Shown in pieces: positions 1 through 8,050 of a stretch of 64,000 bases of DNA. The translations under genes and the position numbers were made by a program. Origin of the DNA: Roseibium algicola (lineage in GTDB: Bacteria > Pseudomonadota > Alphaproteobacteria > Rhizobiales > Stappiaceae); NCBI RefSeq assembly GCF_001999245.1, contig NZ_CP019630.1:4617001-4681000 (forward strand), given 5' to 3'. Under the pieces are notes generated by a model. That model was not told the origin of the DNA. It was given only the letters and a program-made list of their open reading frames with translations, and made no database searches. Numbering within the stretch: position 1 is the stretch's first letter; each line of letters opens with the position of its first letter.

Positions 1-1096
1 CATTGTAACAGGCACCGTTTTCAGTGATGTAGCAGTCCGGAAGCGGGTAACGGGTGTCGAGATCCTTCAGGAGATCCGACAGGCCCTTTTCATAGACTTC
101 CCAGCCGATATCGGTCAGCTCCGGCCCTGGAGTTGGGGGAACCGTCTCGGCCATCGGATAGACCGCGCTGGCATTGGTGTCTGCTTTCACGCGTAGCGGC
201 GTGTAGTAGTTCAGCCCCCACCAGTCGAGAGGCTGGTGAATGGTTTCAAGGTCACCGTCGCGAATGTCCATGTGGTCGCCAAAGGCGCTGAGCACATCCG
301 CCGGATAGCTGCCCTCGAACATCGGTTCGAAGAAAATGCCGTTGTTGAACTGGAAGGCCCGGTCTGCCGCTTGCCTGTCCTGTGGCGTGTCGCTGACCGG
401 ATAGACGGAATGGGCGTTGATGACGATGCCCATCGGCAAGTCTGGCTTTACGGACCGGGCAGCCTGAACGCCCAGGCCATGTGCCAGGTTCAGTGTGTGC
501 ACACTGGCTGCAAATGCCTCGATGCTTTTTTCTCCTGGAGCATGGATGCCGTAGAGATGGCTGAGATGACAGATGCACCAGGGTTCGTTGATGGTCGCCA
601 GTGCGTCCATCCGGTCGCCGAGCCGTTTGACGACAATCTCCGCATAGTCCGCAAACGTTTCTGCCGTGCTGCGGGCTGTCCAGCCGCCGTCGCCCGCCAG
701 GGTCAGCGGCAGATCCCAGTGGTACAGCGTCGGATAGACCTTCAGACCACGGGCAACCATGCCATCGATCAGCCGGTCGTAGAAGTCGAGACCCTTCTCG
801 TTCACCGGGCCTCGGCCATCGGGAAGAATGCGCGGCCAGGCGATGGAAAATCGGTAGGCGTCGACGCCGAGTGACTTGATCAGATCCAGATCGCTTTCCC
901 AAAGATGATAGTGGTCGCAAGCCATATCTCCGGAATGCCTCTGGTAAACGCGACCGGGCATCTTCGAAAAGGCATCCCAGATGCTGGGTTTGCGGCCATC
1001 TTCGCTGGTTGCTCCCTCGATCTGATAGGCCGCGGTTGCAACACCGAACAGAAAATCGCCGGGAAAACGGAGCGCAAGGTCTTTGGGAAGTGCCAT
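1..1096 (-). CDS. GH1 family beta-glucosidase, C-terminus cut by window edge
   Basis: Hydrolyses beta-linked glucosides (retaining glycoside hydrolase family 1). About 365 residues are visible of a family normally near 450, so roughly the last 80 lie left of position 1. The N-terminus (ATG at 1096-1094) begins MALPKDLALRFPGDFLFGVA, typical of GH1. Both catalytic glutamates are visible: the acid/base in ATINEPW and the nucleophile in YITENG close to the window edge. No signal peptide is seen, so it is probably cytoplasmic and acts on imported oligosaccharides. The frame stays open to the edge. The neighbouring DUF2461 gene is on the same strand but about 110 bases upstream and appears unrelated. 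Confidence 0.93.
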   Translation of the reverse strand, partial: MALPKDLALRFPGDFLFGVATAAYQIEGATSEDGRKPSIWDAFSKMPGRVYQRHSGDMACDHYHLWESDLDLIKSLGVDAYRFSIAWPRILPDGRGPVNEKGLDFYDRLIDGMVARGLKVYPTLYHWDLPLTLAGDGGWTARSTAETFADYAEIVVKRLGDRMDALATINEPWCICHLSHLYGIHAPGEKSIEAFAASVHTLNLAHGLGVQAARSVKPDLPMGIVINAHSVYPVSDTPQDRQAADRAFQFNNGIFFEPMFEGSYPADVLSAFGDHMDIRDGDLETIHQPLDWWGLNYYTPLRVKADTNASAVYPMAETVPPTPGPELTDIGWEVYEKGLSDLLKDLDTRYPLPDCYITENGACYN

Positions 1097-1203
1097 GGAA
1101 ACTCATCTAGAGTGGAAACGCGAATGCGATGGTCATAGTTTCCAAAGCGCTTTGGATCAAGTGATTTCGTCTTGCGTTCTGGGTATTCTCCGCAGCCAAT
1201 GTG

Positions 1204-1887
1204 TCAGGTCAGGTGCGCGTGAAGCGTCATCAGCCAGCGCCAGAAGGGGAGTGCTGGTTCAAAGAGCCTTGCAATCGCTTCGTGGCCGTTTGCCCCCTGA
1301 AGCGACCCGATGTCGCTGACGTCTCGCCAAACGGCGAGGCCCTTGTGCCGGGCGAGACCACTGCGCGGGTGGCCTGCGGGAAAGCCGCGAGGAACCTTGG
1401 CAAGATCTGGGGCGGACATTTCAAACCCGGCAGCCGTCATATGGGCGATCAGATCTCCGATGTCCTCGCCGTTGTCCGTCTCGAGTGTCTGGAGAAACGA
1501 TCCGAGTACCGGTTTTGAAAACCGCATGCACCCTGCGCCGATGCGCACATGATCGGCTTCCACGGACAGGAAGAAGCTGGGCGGTTGCGCGTCCTTGCCC
1601 TGGAAAGCGGTGTCCTGCGGCCAGAAGGCCATGCGGACGTGGGTGTTGTAGGGTGTCTTGTCCCTGGTAAAGCGTAGGTCCCTGTTGATGCGAAATTGCT
1701 TCGAGGTGAGGTCGTGTCCGCAAAGCCGCGAGAGCGTTTCGGCAAGCCTGCCGCGAACCGCGTCGGCCGGATCCCTGACGAAGCGCTGGTAATCGGCCTT
1801 GTGCGCTTCAAACCAGTCCCTGGTGTTGTTGGCGGCAAGCTCTTCCAGAAAGCGGAAGGTTTCTGGCTGAAAACCGGAGCCGTTCAT
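1204..1887 (-). CDS. DUF2461 (TIGR02453) family protein
   Basis: 227 residues, the usual length of the DUF2461 family, whose biochemical role is not established. The family pattern is visible: FRFLEELAANNTRDWFEAHK near the N-terminus, then FRINRDLRFTRDKTPYNTH, then a SFFLSVE..H.RIGAG segment and the C-terminal HPRSGLARHKGL. No signal peptide or membrane segment. Its start overlaps the stop of the upstream TfoX-like gene by four bases (ATGA), so the two are probably translated together. Function is unknown; the family assignment is fairly secure. Confidence 0.85.
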   Translation of the reverse strand: MNGSGFQPETFRFLEELAANNTRDWFEAHKADYQRFVRDPADAVRGRLAETLSRLCGHDLTSKQFRINRDLRFTRDKTPYNTHVRMAFWPQDTAFQGKDAQPPSFFLSVEADHVRIGAGCMRFSKPVLGSFLQTLETDNGEDIGDLIAHMTAAGFEMSAPDLAKVPRGFPAGHPRSGLARHKGLAVWRDVSDIGSLQGANGHEAIARLFEPALPFWRWLMTLHAHLT

Positions 1888-2258
1888 TTTGCCGTCTTTC
1901 CGGTTTTCGGCTTCTTGGGCCTGGCAGTCTTGGGCGGCAGTGCGCCGACATAGGATCTGGCCATATCGATCCAGCTCTTCAGGTCTTCGTCGCTTTCGAT
2001 CCCTTCCGGCTCGACCCGGATAAAGCCGGGCATGGGCCGGCCCCCCATGTTGCAGACCGAGGCGAAGGGCCTTGTCATCGCCTTTTCCTGCTGTTCGGTT
2101 CCCACACGTGCCATCAGCCCGCGTTTGGAGGCGCAGACCAGCATGTTGCCGTCGATCATGAAACAGGTGGAGCCGAACATGCGCTTTTGCTCGACTTTTT
2201 CATCCGGGATCAACGCGCGGGTGCGTTCGATCAAGACGGTTTCCATCAGGTCGGACAT
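1884..2258 (-). CDS. TfoX/Sxy N-terminal domain protein
   Basis: 124 residues from ATG at 2258, chosen because AGGAGA lies seven bases upstream; the frame extends 12 codons further without a better site. The sequence shows the TfoX N-terminal domain pattern: KRMFGSTCFMIDGNMLVC, a GLMARVG strand, then a PMPGFIRVEPEG segment and a Lys/Pro-rich tail. Only the N-terminal TfoX domain is present, not the helix-hairpin-helix half of the gammaproteobacterial competence regulator, so a competence role should not be assumed. Four-base overlap with the DUF2461 gene downstream suggests an operon. Confidence 0.85.
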   Translation of the reverse strand: MSDLMETVLIERTRALIPDEKVEQKRMFGSTCFMIDGNMLVCASKRGLMARVGTEQQEKAMTRPFASVCNMGGRPMPGFIRVEPEGIESDEDLKSWIDMARSYVGALPPKTARPKKPKTGKTAK

Positions 2259-2408
2259 TCCGAAAGTCTCCTGGTCGTGGTGGTCCAGTTTCAAGGACGT
2301 GCCAAGGGGCGCTTATCCGACAGCCTGGCAAGAAAAATGTCTGCGATTTTTCCTGGCTCACGTTTCCATGCTAGGAGGCGTTTGAGGAATTGAAAACCGG
2401 ATTCGGAG

Positions 2409-2927
2409 ATGGCTTTGCCGGAACTTGTCTTGATTGCCGCGGTGGCACGAAACGGGATTATCGGGTCCGATAACGACATGCCCTGGCGGTTGCCGTCGGA
2501 TCTGAAGTATTTCAAGCGGCTGACGCTTGGAAAGCCGGTCATCATGGGGCGCAAGACGTTTCTGTCGTTCGGCGGCAAGCCCTTGCCGGGACGTCCGCAT
2601 GTGATTGTTTCCAGGGATCCGGAATATGCGCCGGAAGGTGCGGAAGCTGCGACGTCCCTTGAAGAGGCGCTGCGACGGGGAGTGGAACTGGCAGCGGATC
2701 TTGGCGTCGACCAGGTCATGTGCATCGGCGGGGGGCAGCTTTACGCCCAGGCGATCGGTAAAGCCGACCGTCTCGAGATCACCGAAGTGGACGCGCAGCC
2801 GGCGGGAGACACCCGCTTTCCGGACATCGATCCGGCGGTGTGGCAGGAAGTCGGTCGGGAGCCGGGCCAGCGCACCGAACGCGACAGCGCAGATTTCACC
2901 TTCGTCTCCTACCGCCGCAAGGCTTGA
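2409..2927 (+). CDS. folA: Dihydrofolate reductase
   Basis: Reduces dihydrofolate to tetrahydrofolate with NADPH, supplying one-carbon units for thymidylate, purine and methionine synthesis. 172 residues, normal length. Motifs: LIAAVARNGIIGSDNDMPW (substrate site; the acidic Asp follows the W-region loop), LGKPVIMGRKTF (NADPH site), PLPGRPHVIVSRD, and CIGGGQLYAQAI. The residues match chromosomal alphaproteobacterial DHFRs. Thymidylate synthase, its usual neighbour, is not seen upstream in this window. An ElaA-like acetyltransferase follows after 21 bases, then the hflKC operon. Confidence 0.95.
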   Translation: MALPELVLIAAVARNGIIGSDNDMPWRLPSDLKYFKRLTLGKPVIMGRKTFLSFGGKPLPGRPHVIVSRDPEYAPEGAEAATSLEEALRRGVELAADLGVDQVMCIGGGQLYAQAIGKADRLEITEVDAQPAGDTRFPDIDPAVWQEVGREPGQRTERDSADFTFVSYRRKA

Positions 2928-2948
2928 ATACCTATCGGATCCGTTGTC

Positions 2949-3422
2949 ATGAGTTTACCCGCCAATCTAACGGCCAGATGGGCCACTTTCGATGAGCTAA
3001 GCCTCAACGACCTCTATGGAGTTCTCAAACTGCGCCAGGATATATTCATTCTGGAGCAGGCGTCTTTTTACGCCGACATCGACGGCAAGGACCAGACGGC
3101 GCTGCATTACCTCATCAAAGACGAGGAGGCCGGAGCGCTTCTGGGCGCAATCCGCCTGTTCACAGAACCGCAGCAGGGCCGTGCCCGCATCGGCAGGGTG
3201 GTCATTGCCAAGGCAGGCAGGGGGAGCGGGCTCGGGCGTCTCATGATGCAGGCCGGCATCGACAAGGCGGAGGCCCTGGTTCCCGGGTGTGAGATCCACG
3301 TTTCCGCACAGGCTTACCTGGAGGCTTTCTACGGCTCCCTGGGCTTTGCGACGGTGTCTGAAGAATACATCGAGGATGGTATTCTGCATGTCGACATGAT
3401 CCGTTCCGCCAACGTGAACTGA
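2949..3422 (+). CDS. ElaA-like GNAT N-acetyltransferase
   Basis: 157 residues with the compact ElaA pattern: WATFDELSLNDLYGVLKLRQ at the start, FILEQ..FYADIDGKD, then the acetyl-CoA-binding region IGRVVIAKAGRGSGLGRLMM, in which a glycine-rich RGSGLG loop follows the beta-4 strand. Ends with the family-typical YLEAFYGSLGF motif. Predicted to transfer an acetyl group from acetyl-CoA; the acceptor is unknown. It starts 21 bases after folA and is probably cotranscribed. A distinct promoter separates it from hflK. Confidence 0.85.
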   Translation: MSLPANLTARWATFDELSLNDLYGVLKLRQDIFILEQASFYADIDGKDQTALHYLIKDEEAGALLGAIRLFTEPQQGRARIGRVVIAKAGRGSGLGRLMMQAGIDKAEALVPGCEIHVSAQAYLEAFYGSLGFATVSEEYIEDGILHVDMIRSANVN

Positions 3423-3554
3423 GCCCGTCTTTTCGGGGCAAATTCCGGCGGGGTGCGGCCAAATGTTCCGTCGGTCTTGACAGTCTCTCCGTTTACCACC
3501 ACCTGCGGCACGGGAACACGCGGGTTTTGGGAGGTTTTTACGTGGGGCTTTCCG

Positions 3555-3583
3555 TTGAAAGCATACGGTAACCTCCCTATAAC
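3555..3583 (+). promoter_or_regulatory. Predicted hflK promoter
   Basis: TTGAAA at 3555-3560 and TATAAC at 3578-3583, spaced by 17 bases, about 70 bases before the hflK start. The surrounding GTTGAAA and CCCTATAA, 14 bases apart, also resemble a heat-shock sigma-32 (RpoH) promoter, which would suit hflKC. Which sigma factor is used cannot be decided from sequence alone. Confidence 0.55.
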
Positions 3584-3654
3584 CAACGGTGAGTCAGAAC
3601 GGGTGAAAATCCCTGTCCGGGATAACGTGCCGGACGACAAAGAAGGAAGTTTTG

Positions 3655-4848
3655 ATGCCTTGGAGCAATCAGTCAGGTGGCGGTGGCCCCTGGAAAGGTG
3701 GCGGAAACAACGGCGGCCCTTGGGGCAGCGGCGGTGGCGGCGGCGGTAACGGCAACGGCCCGTGGGGTGGAGGCTCCAACCGTGGAGGCGGAAACCCACC
3801 CGATCTTGAAGAGCTCCTGAAACGTACCCAAGACCGCATGCGCAACGTCCTTCCGGGCGGTGGCGGCGGCGGCCTGGGTTTCATCGGCGGCGGGATCGTG
3901 GTCGGCGTGGCGCTTATCGTCTGGCTGGCCTTCGGCTTCTATGTTGTCGATGAAGGCGAGGTCGGTGTCGAATTGGTACTCGGCAAGGTCGAGGATCAGA
4001 CCCCTCCTGGCCTGAACTACAACTGGCCTTATCCGATCGGTGAAGTTTACACTCCGAAAGTCGAACTGCAGCGCGAAACCACTGTTGGCACAGAAGAAAA
4101 CGTCAGCAGCTCCGGCGTTGTGCGCGCACGCGACGTTCAGGAAGAAAGCCTGATGCTGACCGGCGACGAAAACATCGTCGACGTCGGTTTCAAGGTCCTG
4201 TGGCGTATCCGGAATACCAACGAGGGTATTGCCGACTTCCTGTTCAATATCCAGGATCCGGAAGCGACCGTGAAAGCCGTGGCCGAAAGCGCGATGCGTG
4301 AGGTTGTTGGCGGATCGAAGATCGACTCCATCCTGACGGAAAATCGTGTTTCCATCCAGAACGACGTTGCCAGCCTGATGCAGAAGACACTCGACAGCTA
4401 TCAGTCGGGTATCGAGATCGGCGAAGTCCAGATGCAGCGCGTTGACCCGCCTGCGCAGGTTATCGACGCCTTCCGCGACGTGCAGGCCGCACGCGCCGAC
4501 GAAGAGCGCATCAGCAACGAGGCCAAGGCCTACGCCAACCGGGTGGTTCCGGAAGCGCGCGGTGAAGCAGCACGCGTTCTGGAAGCGGCAAACGCCTACA
4601 AGGACCAGACCATTGCCGAGGCAACCGGTCAGTCCCAGCGTTTCACCAAGATCTACGAAGAATACAGGAAAGCACCGGACGTGACCCGTGAGCGTCTGTA
4701 TCTCGAAACCCTGGAAAAAGTTTTGGGCTCGAACAACAAGATCATCATCGACAGCGACTCGACAGGCTCCGGCGTGTTGCCGTACCTGCCGCTGAATGAC
4801 CTGAACGGGCGTCAGACCGCCCCTGCACAGCGCGCGGGAGGCAACTGA
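3655..4848 (+). CDS. hflK: FtsH protease modulator HflK
   Basis: Subunit of the HflK-HflC complex that surrounds and modulates the membrane AAA protease FtsH. 397 residues from ATG 3655, with AGGAAG six bases upstream; a TTG directly before it is less likely. Residues 1-48 are strikingly Gly/Asn/Trp-rich (repeats like GPWGSGGGGG), the HflK N-terminal cytoplasmic region. One membrane segment lies at about 74-97, followed by the SPFH/band-7 domain (FYVVDEGEVGVELVLGKV onward) and a long Ala/Glu-rich helical region (about 280-330) typical of stomatin-like proteins. hflC follows after two bases. Confidence 0.95.
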   Translation: MPWSNQSGGGGPWKGGGNNGGPWGSGGGGGGNGNGPWGGGSNRGGGNPPDLEELLKRTQDRMRNVLPGGGGGGLGFIGGGIVVGVALIVWLAFGFYVVDEGEVGVELVLGKVEDQTPPGLNYNWPYPIGEVYTPKVELQRETTVGTEENVSSSGVVRARDVQEESLMLTGDENIVDVGFKVLWRIRNTNEGIADFLFNIQDPEATVKAVAESAMREVVGGSKIDSILTENRVSIQNDVASLMQKTLDSYQSGIEIGEVQMQRVDPPAQVIDAFRDVQAARADEERISNEAKAYANRVVPEARGEAARVLEAANAYKDQTIAEATGQSQRFTKIYEEYRKAPDVTRERLYLETLEKVLGSNNKIIIDSDSTGSGVLPYLPLNDLNGRQTAPAQRAGGN

Positions 4849-4850
4849 TC

Positions 4851-5786
4851 ATGCGTAGTGGTATTCTTGCAATCGTCCTGCTGATCGCAGCGGTCGTCGC
4901 CTATCTCTCGGTCTTCATCGTCAATCCGACCCAGCAGGCGCTTGTCCTGCAGTTCGGTAAGATCGTCGAACAGCCGAAGAAGGAACCGGGTCTCTACTTC
5001 AAGATCCCGTTCGTTCAGAACGTCGTCTACTTCGACAAGCGCATCCTGAACCTGAACATGCCGCCGCTTGAGCCGATCACCTCGGACAAGAAGCGTCTGA
5101 TCGTGGATGCCTTCGCGCGGTACCAGATCTCCAATCCGGTGTTGTTCTATCAGCGTGTCCAGAACATCCAGACCGCCAACCGGCGTCTGTCGACGTTCCT
5201 GCAGTCCTCGCTTCGTTCGGAAGTCGGCCGCACCAGCTTCGTGGCACTTGTTCGCGACGACCGTACCGGCGTGATGGAAAACATTCGCCGCGATATCGAT
5301 GCCAATGCCGAACAGCTCGGCATCGAGGTGATCGACGTGAAGATCCGCCGTGCGGATCTGCCGGACGCCAACTCGCAGGCAATCTACGCCCGTATGCAGA
5401 CCGAGCGTCAGCAGGAGGCCACGGAAATCCGTGCACAGGGTGAAGAAGCTGCCCGCAGGATCCGGTCCCGTGCGGATCGCGACGCGACCGTTCTTGTTGC
5501 TGAAGCACGCCGTGACTCGGAAATCATGCGTGGTACCGGTGACGCTGAAAGAAACAGGATCTTTGCCGAGGCATTCGGTGCCGATCCGGAGTTCTTCGCC
5601 TTCTACCGGTCCATGCAGGCCTATGAGGCAGGATTGCGGTCCGGCGATACCAGCCTGGTGCTGTCGCCTGATTCAAGCTTCTTCCGCTTCTTCAAGGACC
5701 CGACCGGTATCTTGCCGGCTCCGGGTGCCGATGGAAACGGTAGCCAGGGCGTATCCGACCGGAATCCGTCGCTCGCTGCACAATGA
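4851..5786 (+). CDS. hflC: FtsH protease modulator HflC
   Basis: Partner of HflK in the periplasmic-facing complex that controls FtsH access to membrane substrates. 311 residues. An N-terminal signal anchor (about residues 4-25) is followed by the band-7/SPFH domain starting NPTQQALVLQFGKIV and by the helical segment ERQQEATEIRAQGEEAARR. The C-terminus carries the conserved FFAFYRSMQAYE motif. It begins two bases after hflK and its stop overlaps the following DUF2065 start by four bases, so the three genes are one translational unit. Confidence 0.95.
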   Translation: MRSGILAIVLLIAAVVAYLSVFIVNPTQQALVLQFGKIVEQPKKEPGLYFKIPFVQNVVYFDKRILNLNMPPLEPITSDKKRLIVDAFARYQISNPVLFYQRVQNIQTANRRLSTFLQSSLRSEVGRTSFVALVRDDRTGVMENIRRDIDANAEQLGIEVIDVKIRRADLPDANSQAIYARMQTERQQEATEIRAQGEEAARRIRSRADRDATVLVAEARRDSEIMRGTGDAERNRIFAEAFGADPEFFAFYRSMQAYEAGLRSGDTSLVLSPDSSFFRFFKDPTGILPAPGADGNGSQGVSDRNPSLAAQ

Positions 5787-5968
5787 GCGAACTGGTAACG
5801 GCGCTCGGCCTGGTCCTGGTGCTTGAAGGTGTTCTCTACGCGCTTGTGCCCGGTGGCATGAAGTCCATCATGCGCAGCGCGCTGGAGACACCGGACCAGA
5901 CCTTGCGGGCAACTGGCCTGATCGTGGCGGTTATCGGCGTATTTCTTGTGTGGATCATTCGCGGATAA
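5783..5968 (+). CDS. DUF2065 small membrane protein
   Basis: 61 residues with two predicted membrane helices (LVTALGLVLVLEGVLYALVP and GLIVAVIGVFLVWII), matching DUF2065, a family commonly found behind hflC. The ATG overlaps the hflC stop (ATGA), indicating coupled translation. Molecular function is not established; its fixed position suggests a role with the HflKC/FtsH complex, which is inference. Confidence 0.88.
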   Translation: MSELVTALGLVLVLEGVLYALVPGGMKSIMRSALETPDQTLRATGLIVAVIGVFLVWIIRG

Positions 5969-5979
5969 CGAAAAGTTTT

Positions 5980-6015
5980 CGGGCGGGAGGCGCAAAATCT
6001 TCCCGCCCGTTCTAT
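5980..6015 (+). terminator. Terminator of hflK-hflC-DUF2065
   Basis: Nine-base perfect stem CGGGCGGGA (5980-5988) with TCCCGCCCG (6001-6009) around a 12-base loop, followed by the short T-rich stretch TTCTAT. It lies 11 bases after the DUF2065 stop and before the Do protease gene. Confidence 0.65.
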
Positions 6016-6099
6016 ATTCTGAACCAAGGACCGGAACAAACCCATCGACTGTCAGCATTCTGACTGCAGTCCAACCGGCTGGGATGAGGAGAAAGCCCT

Positions 6100-7587
6100 A
6101 TGGCTCCACTAAGTATTCGCCGTCGGATGACCAGGATCGCCGCAGTCGCGGCGGGCATCGTAATCGGTGGAATGGCAGCTTTTCAGCCTATCCAGGCAGC
6201 ATACGCACAAGGACCTGTGTCCGTCGCGGATCTGGCGGAAGGCCTCGCGGATGCAGTGGTGAATATTTCCACCGCTCAAACCGTGCAGGGCCGCCGTTCG
6301 GTGCCGATGCCGCAGGTTCCGGAAGGTTCGCCCTTCCAGGAGTTTTTTGAAGAATTCTTCAACCGGCAGAACCGGGACGACGACCAGCCGCGGCGGGTTC
6401 AGTCGCTGGGTTCGGGCTTCGTCATTGACGGGGAAGCCGGCATCATTATCACCAACAATCACGTTATCGAAGGCGCGGACGAAATCACCGCCAACTTCAA
6501 CGACGGCACCAAGCTGAAGGCGACGCTCCTCGGCACCGACGAGAAAACCGACCTCGCAGTGCTGCAGGTGGAGCCGACCACGCCGCTGAAGGCCGTCAGT
6601 TTCGGCGATAGCGACGCCATTCGCGTCGGCGACTGGGTGATGGCGATCGGCAACCCGTTTGGTCTGGGCGGCACCGTGACCGTCGGTATCGTGTCCGCAC
6701 GAAACCGCGACATCAACTCCGGTCCGTACGACAACTTCATCCAGACGGATGCCTCCATCAACCGGGGTAACTCGGGCGGACCGCTGTTCGACATGGAAGG
6801 CAACGTGATCGGCATCAACACGGCCATCATCTCGCCGTCCGGCGGCTCCATCGGCATCGGCTTTGCGATCCCGGCCAACACCGCCATGAACGTGATCGAT
6901 CAGCTGCGCAAGTTCGGCGAAACCCGCCGCGGCTGGCTGGGTGTTCGCATTCAGGAAGTCACGGACGAGATTGCCGACAGCCTGGCAATGGACAAGGCCA
7001 TGGGCGCGCTGGTTGCCGGTGTGACCGACGATGGTCCGGCGGCCAAGGCGAAAATCGAACCGGGTGACGTGATCATCAAGTTCGACGGCAAGGATGTCGA
7101 CACGATGCGCGAACTTCCGCGCATGGTGGCGGAAACTGAAATCGGCAAGGAAGTCGAAGTCACGGTTCTGCGCAAGGGCGAGGAAGTCGCCATCAGTGTG
7201 ATCCTCGAGCAGCTTGTTGAAACCGAGGTGACCGAAGCCAGCGCAACCGAGGAAGAAGAGCCTGCGGAAAAGCCGGTCGAAAAGAGCGAAGTGCTCGGCA
7301 TGTCGCTTGCCGTTCTGGACGACGCCTTGCGCAAGCAGTTTTCCATCGATGAAGACGTCAGCGGTGTTGTGGTCACGGAAGTGAAGCCAGGCACCTCTGC
7401 GGAGGAAAAGCGCGTGATGGCTGGCGATGTCATCAAGGAAGTCGCTCAGGAAACGGTCGAGACGCCGGAAGACGTCATGGCCGAGATCGACAAGCTGAAA
7501 AAGGACAACCGCCGCTCGGCCCTGCTTCTGCTGGCCAATCCGACGGGTGATGTCCGCTTCGTTCCGGTGCGGATCGAAGACGAGTAA
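6100..7587 (+). CDS. degP: Do family periplasmic serine protease/chaperone (DegP/HtrA)
   Basis: Degrades or refolds damaged periplasmic proteins. 495 residues from ATG 6100, preceded by GAGGAGAAAG. A signal peptide runs to about residue 36 (cleavage near AYAQ). The chymotrypsin-like domain shows the triad His121 (TNNHVIEG), Asp151 (KTDLAVL) and Ser225 (GNSGGPLF). Two PDZ domains follow (about 275-365 and 395-490). The linker between them is rich in Glu (about 375-395). It follows hflKC but is separated by a terminator, so it probably has its own promoter, as expected for an envelope-stress gene. Confidence 0.95.
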   Translation: MAPLSIRRRMTRIAAVAAGIVIGGMAAFQPIQAAYAQGPVSVADLAEGLADAVVNISTAQTVQGRRSVPMPQVPEGSPFQEFFEEFFNRQNRDDDQPRRVQSLGSGFVIDGEAGIIITNNHVIEGADEITANFNDGTKLKATLLGTDEKTDLAVLQVEPTTPLKAVSFGDSDAIRVGDWVMAIGNPFGLGGTVTVGIVSARNRDINSGPYDNFIQTDASINRGNSGGPLFDMEGNVIGINTAIISPSGGSIGIGFAIPANTAMNVIDQLRKFGETRRGWLGVRIQEVTDEIADSLAMDKAMGALVAGVTDDGPAAKAKIEPGDVIIKFDGKDVDTMRELPRMVAETEIGKEVEVTVLRKGEEVAISVILEQLVETEVTEASATEEEEPAEKPVEKSEVLGMSLAVLDDALRKQFSIDEDVSGVVVTEVKPGTSAEEKRVMAGDVIKEVAQETVETPEDVMAEIDKLKKDNRRSALLLLANPTGDVRFVPVRIEDE

Positions 7588-7616
7588 TCCTTCCGGACTT
7601 CGGAAGCTGAATGCAG

Positions 7617-7642
7617 AAGGGCGCCGTGAGGCGCCCTTTTTT
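7617..7642 (+). terminator. Terminator of degP
   Basis: GGGCGCC (7619-7625), loop GTGA, GGCGCCC (7630-7636), then six Ts (7637-7642). A textbook intrinsic terminator 30 bases after the protease stop. Confidence 0.92.
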
Positions 7643-7727
7643 CTGCTTTCAATCTCCTGCACGCTCTTACTGAAGATGGCTGAAGGTCTGTCTGGAACGG
7701 GAAGGGTGGATGCTTTGGAGCAAGGGG

Positions 7728-7769
7728 CCCATCCTTCGAGACAGGCCCCCACGCTTCCTCAGGATGAGG
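7728..7769 (-). repeat. Intergenic palindromic repeat, copy 1
   Basis: Reads on the minus strand from CCTCATCCTGAGGAAG to CTGTCTCGAAGGATGGG. Within the unit CCTCATCCTGAGG is itself a near-palindrome and the ends CATCC/GGATG pair. It matches copy 2 at most of 42 positions. The motif is of the type scattered in many Hyphomicrobiales genomes. Confidence 0.75.
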
Positions 7770-7903
7770 TTGGTAGTGGGGCGGAGTTGGGGGCTTGGAG
7801 GATGTTGATGGCCTTGGCGAGTTGGATGTGCCGTGGGGCGAATTGACGGTTTGTGGCCTAACCACTTCGAAGAGTTTTGTGTTCGACATCCCCACACACT
7901 CTC

Positions 7904-7945
7904 CCTCATCCTGAGGAAGGCCGGAGGCCTGTCTCGAAGGATGGG
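7904..7945 (+). repeat. Intergenic palindromic repeat, copy 2
   Basis: Plus-strand copy of the same unit, opposite in orientation to copy 1, differing mainly in the centre (GGCCGGAGG instead of GCGTGGGGG). The inverted pair could fold into a large stem with copy 1. Confidence 0.75.
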
Positions 7946-8050
7946 CTGCATACTCCGTCGAAAGGTTCATTCCTTGAAAGACAAGAAGGACCGCCCGCGC
8001 GAGGCGAGGCTTCGAAACCGCTCAAATCAGGATTGCCGCAGGCCCGCGCC

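Larger units (their letters stand above)
7643..8050. other. 408-base intergenic region with an inverted pair of repeats
   Basis: Between the degP terminator and the serB stop. I see no credible gene here; short open frames lack coding character. It holds two copies of a 42-base palindromic intergenic repeat in opposite orientation, listed separately, with about 134 bases between them. Confidence 0.6.

Noticed and set aside
3423..3550. Protein-like minus-strand stretch before hflK (PVPQVVVNGETVKTDGTF)
   Set aside because: It reads plausibly over about 35 codons, but it has no start site, runs into the antisense of the acetyltransferase gene and matches no family that I can name.
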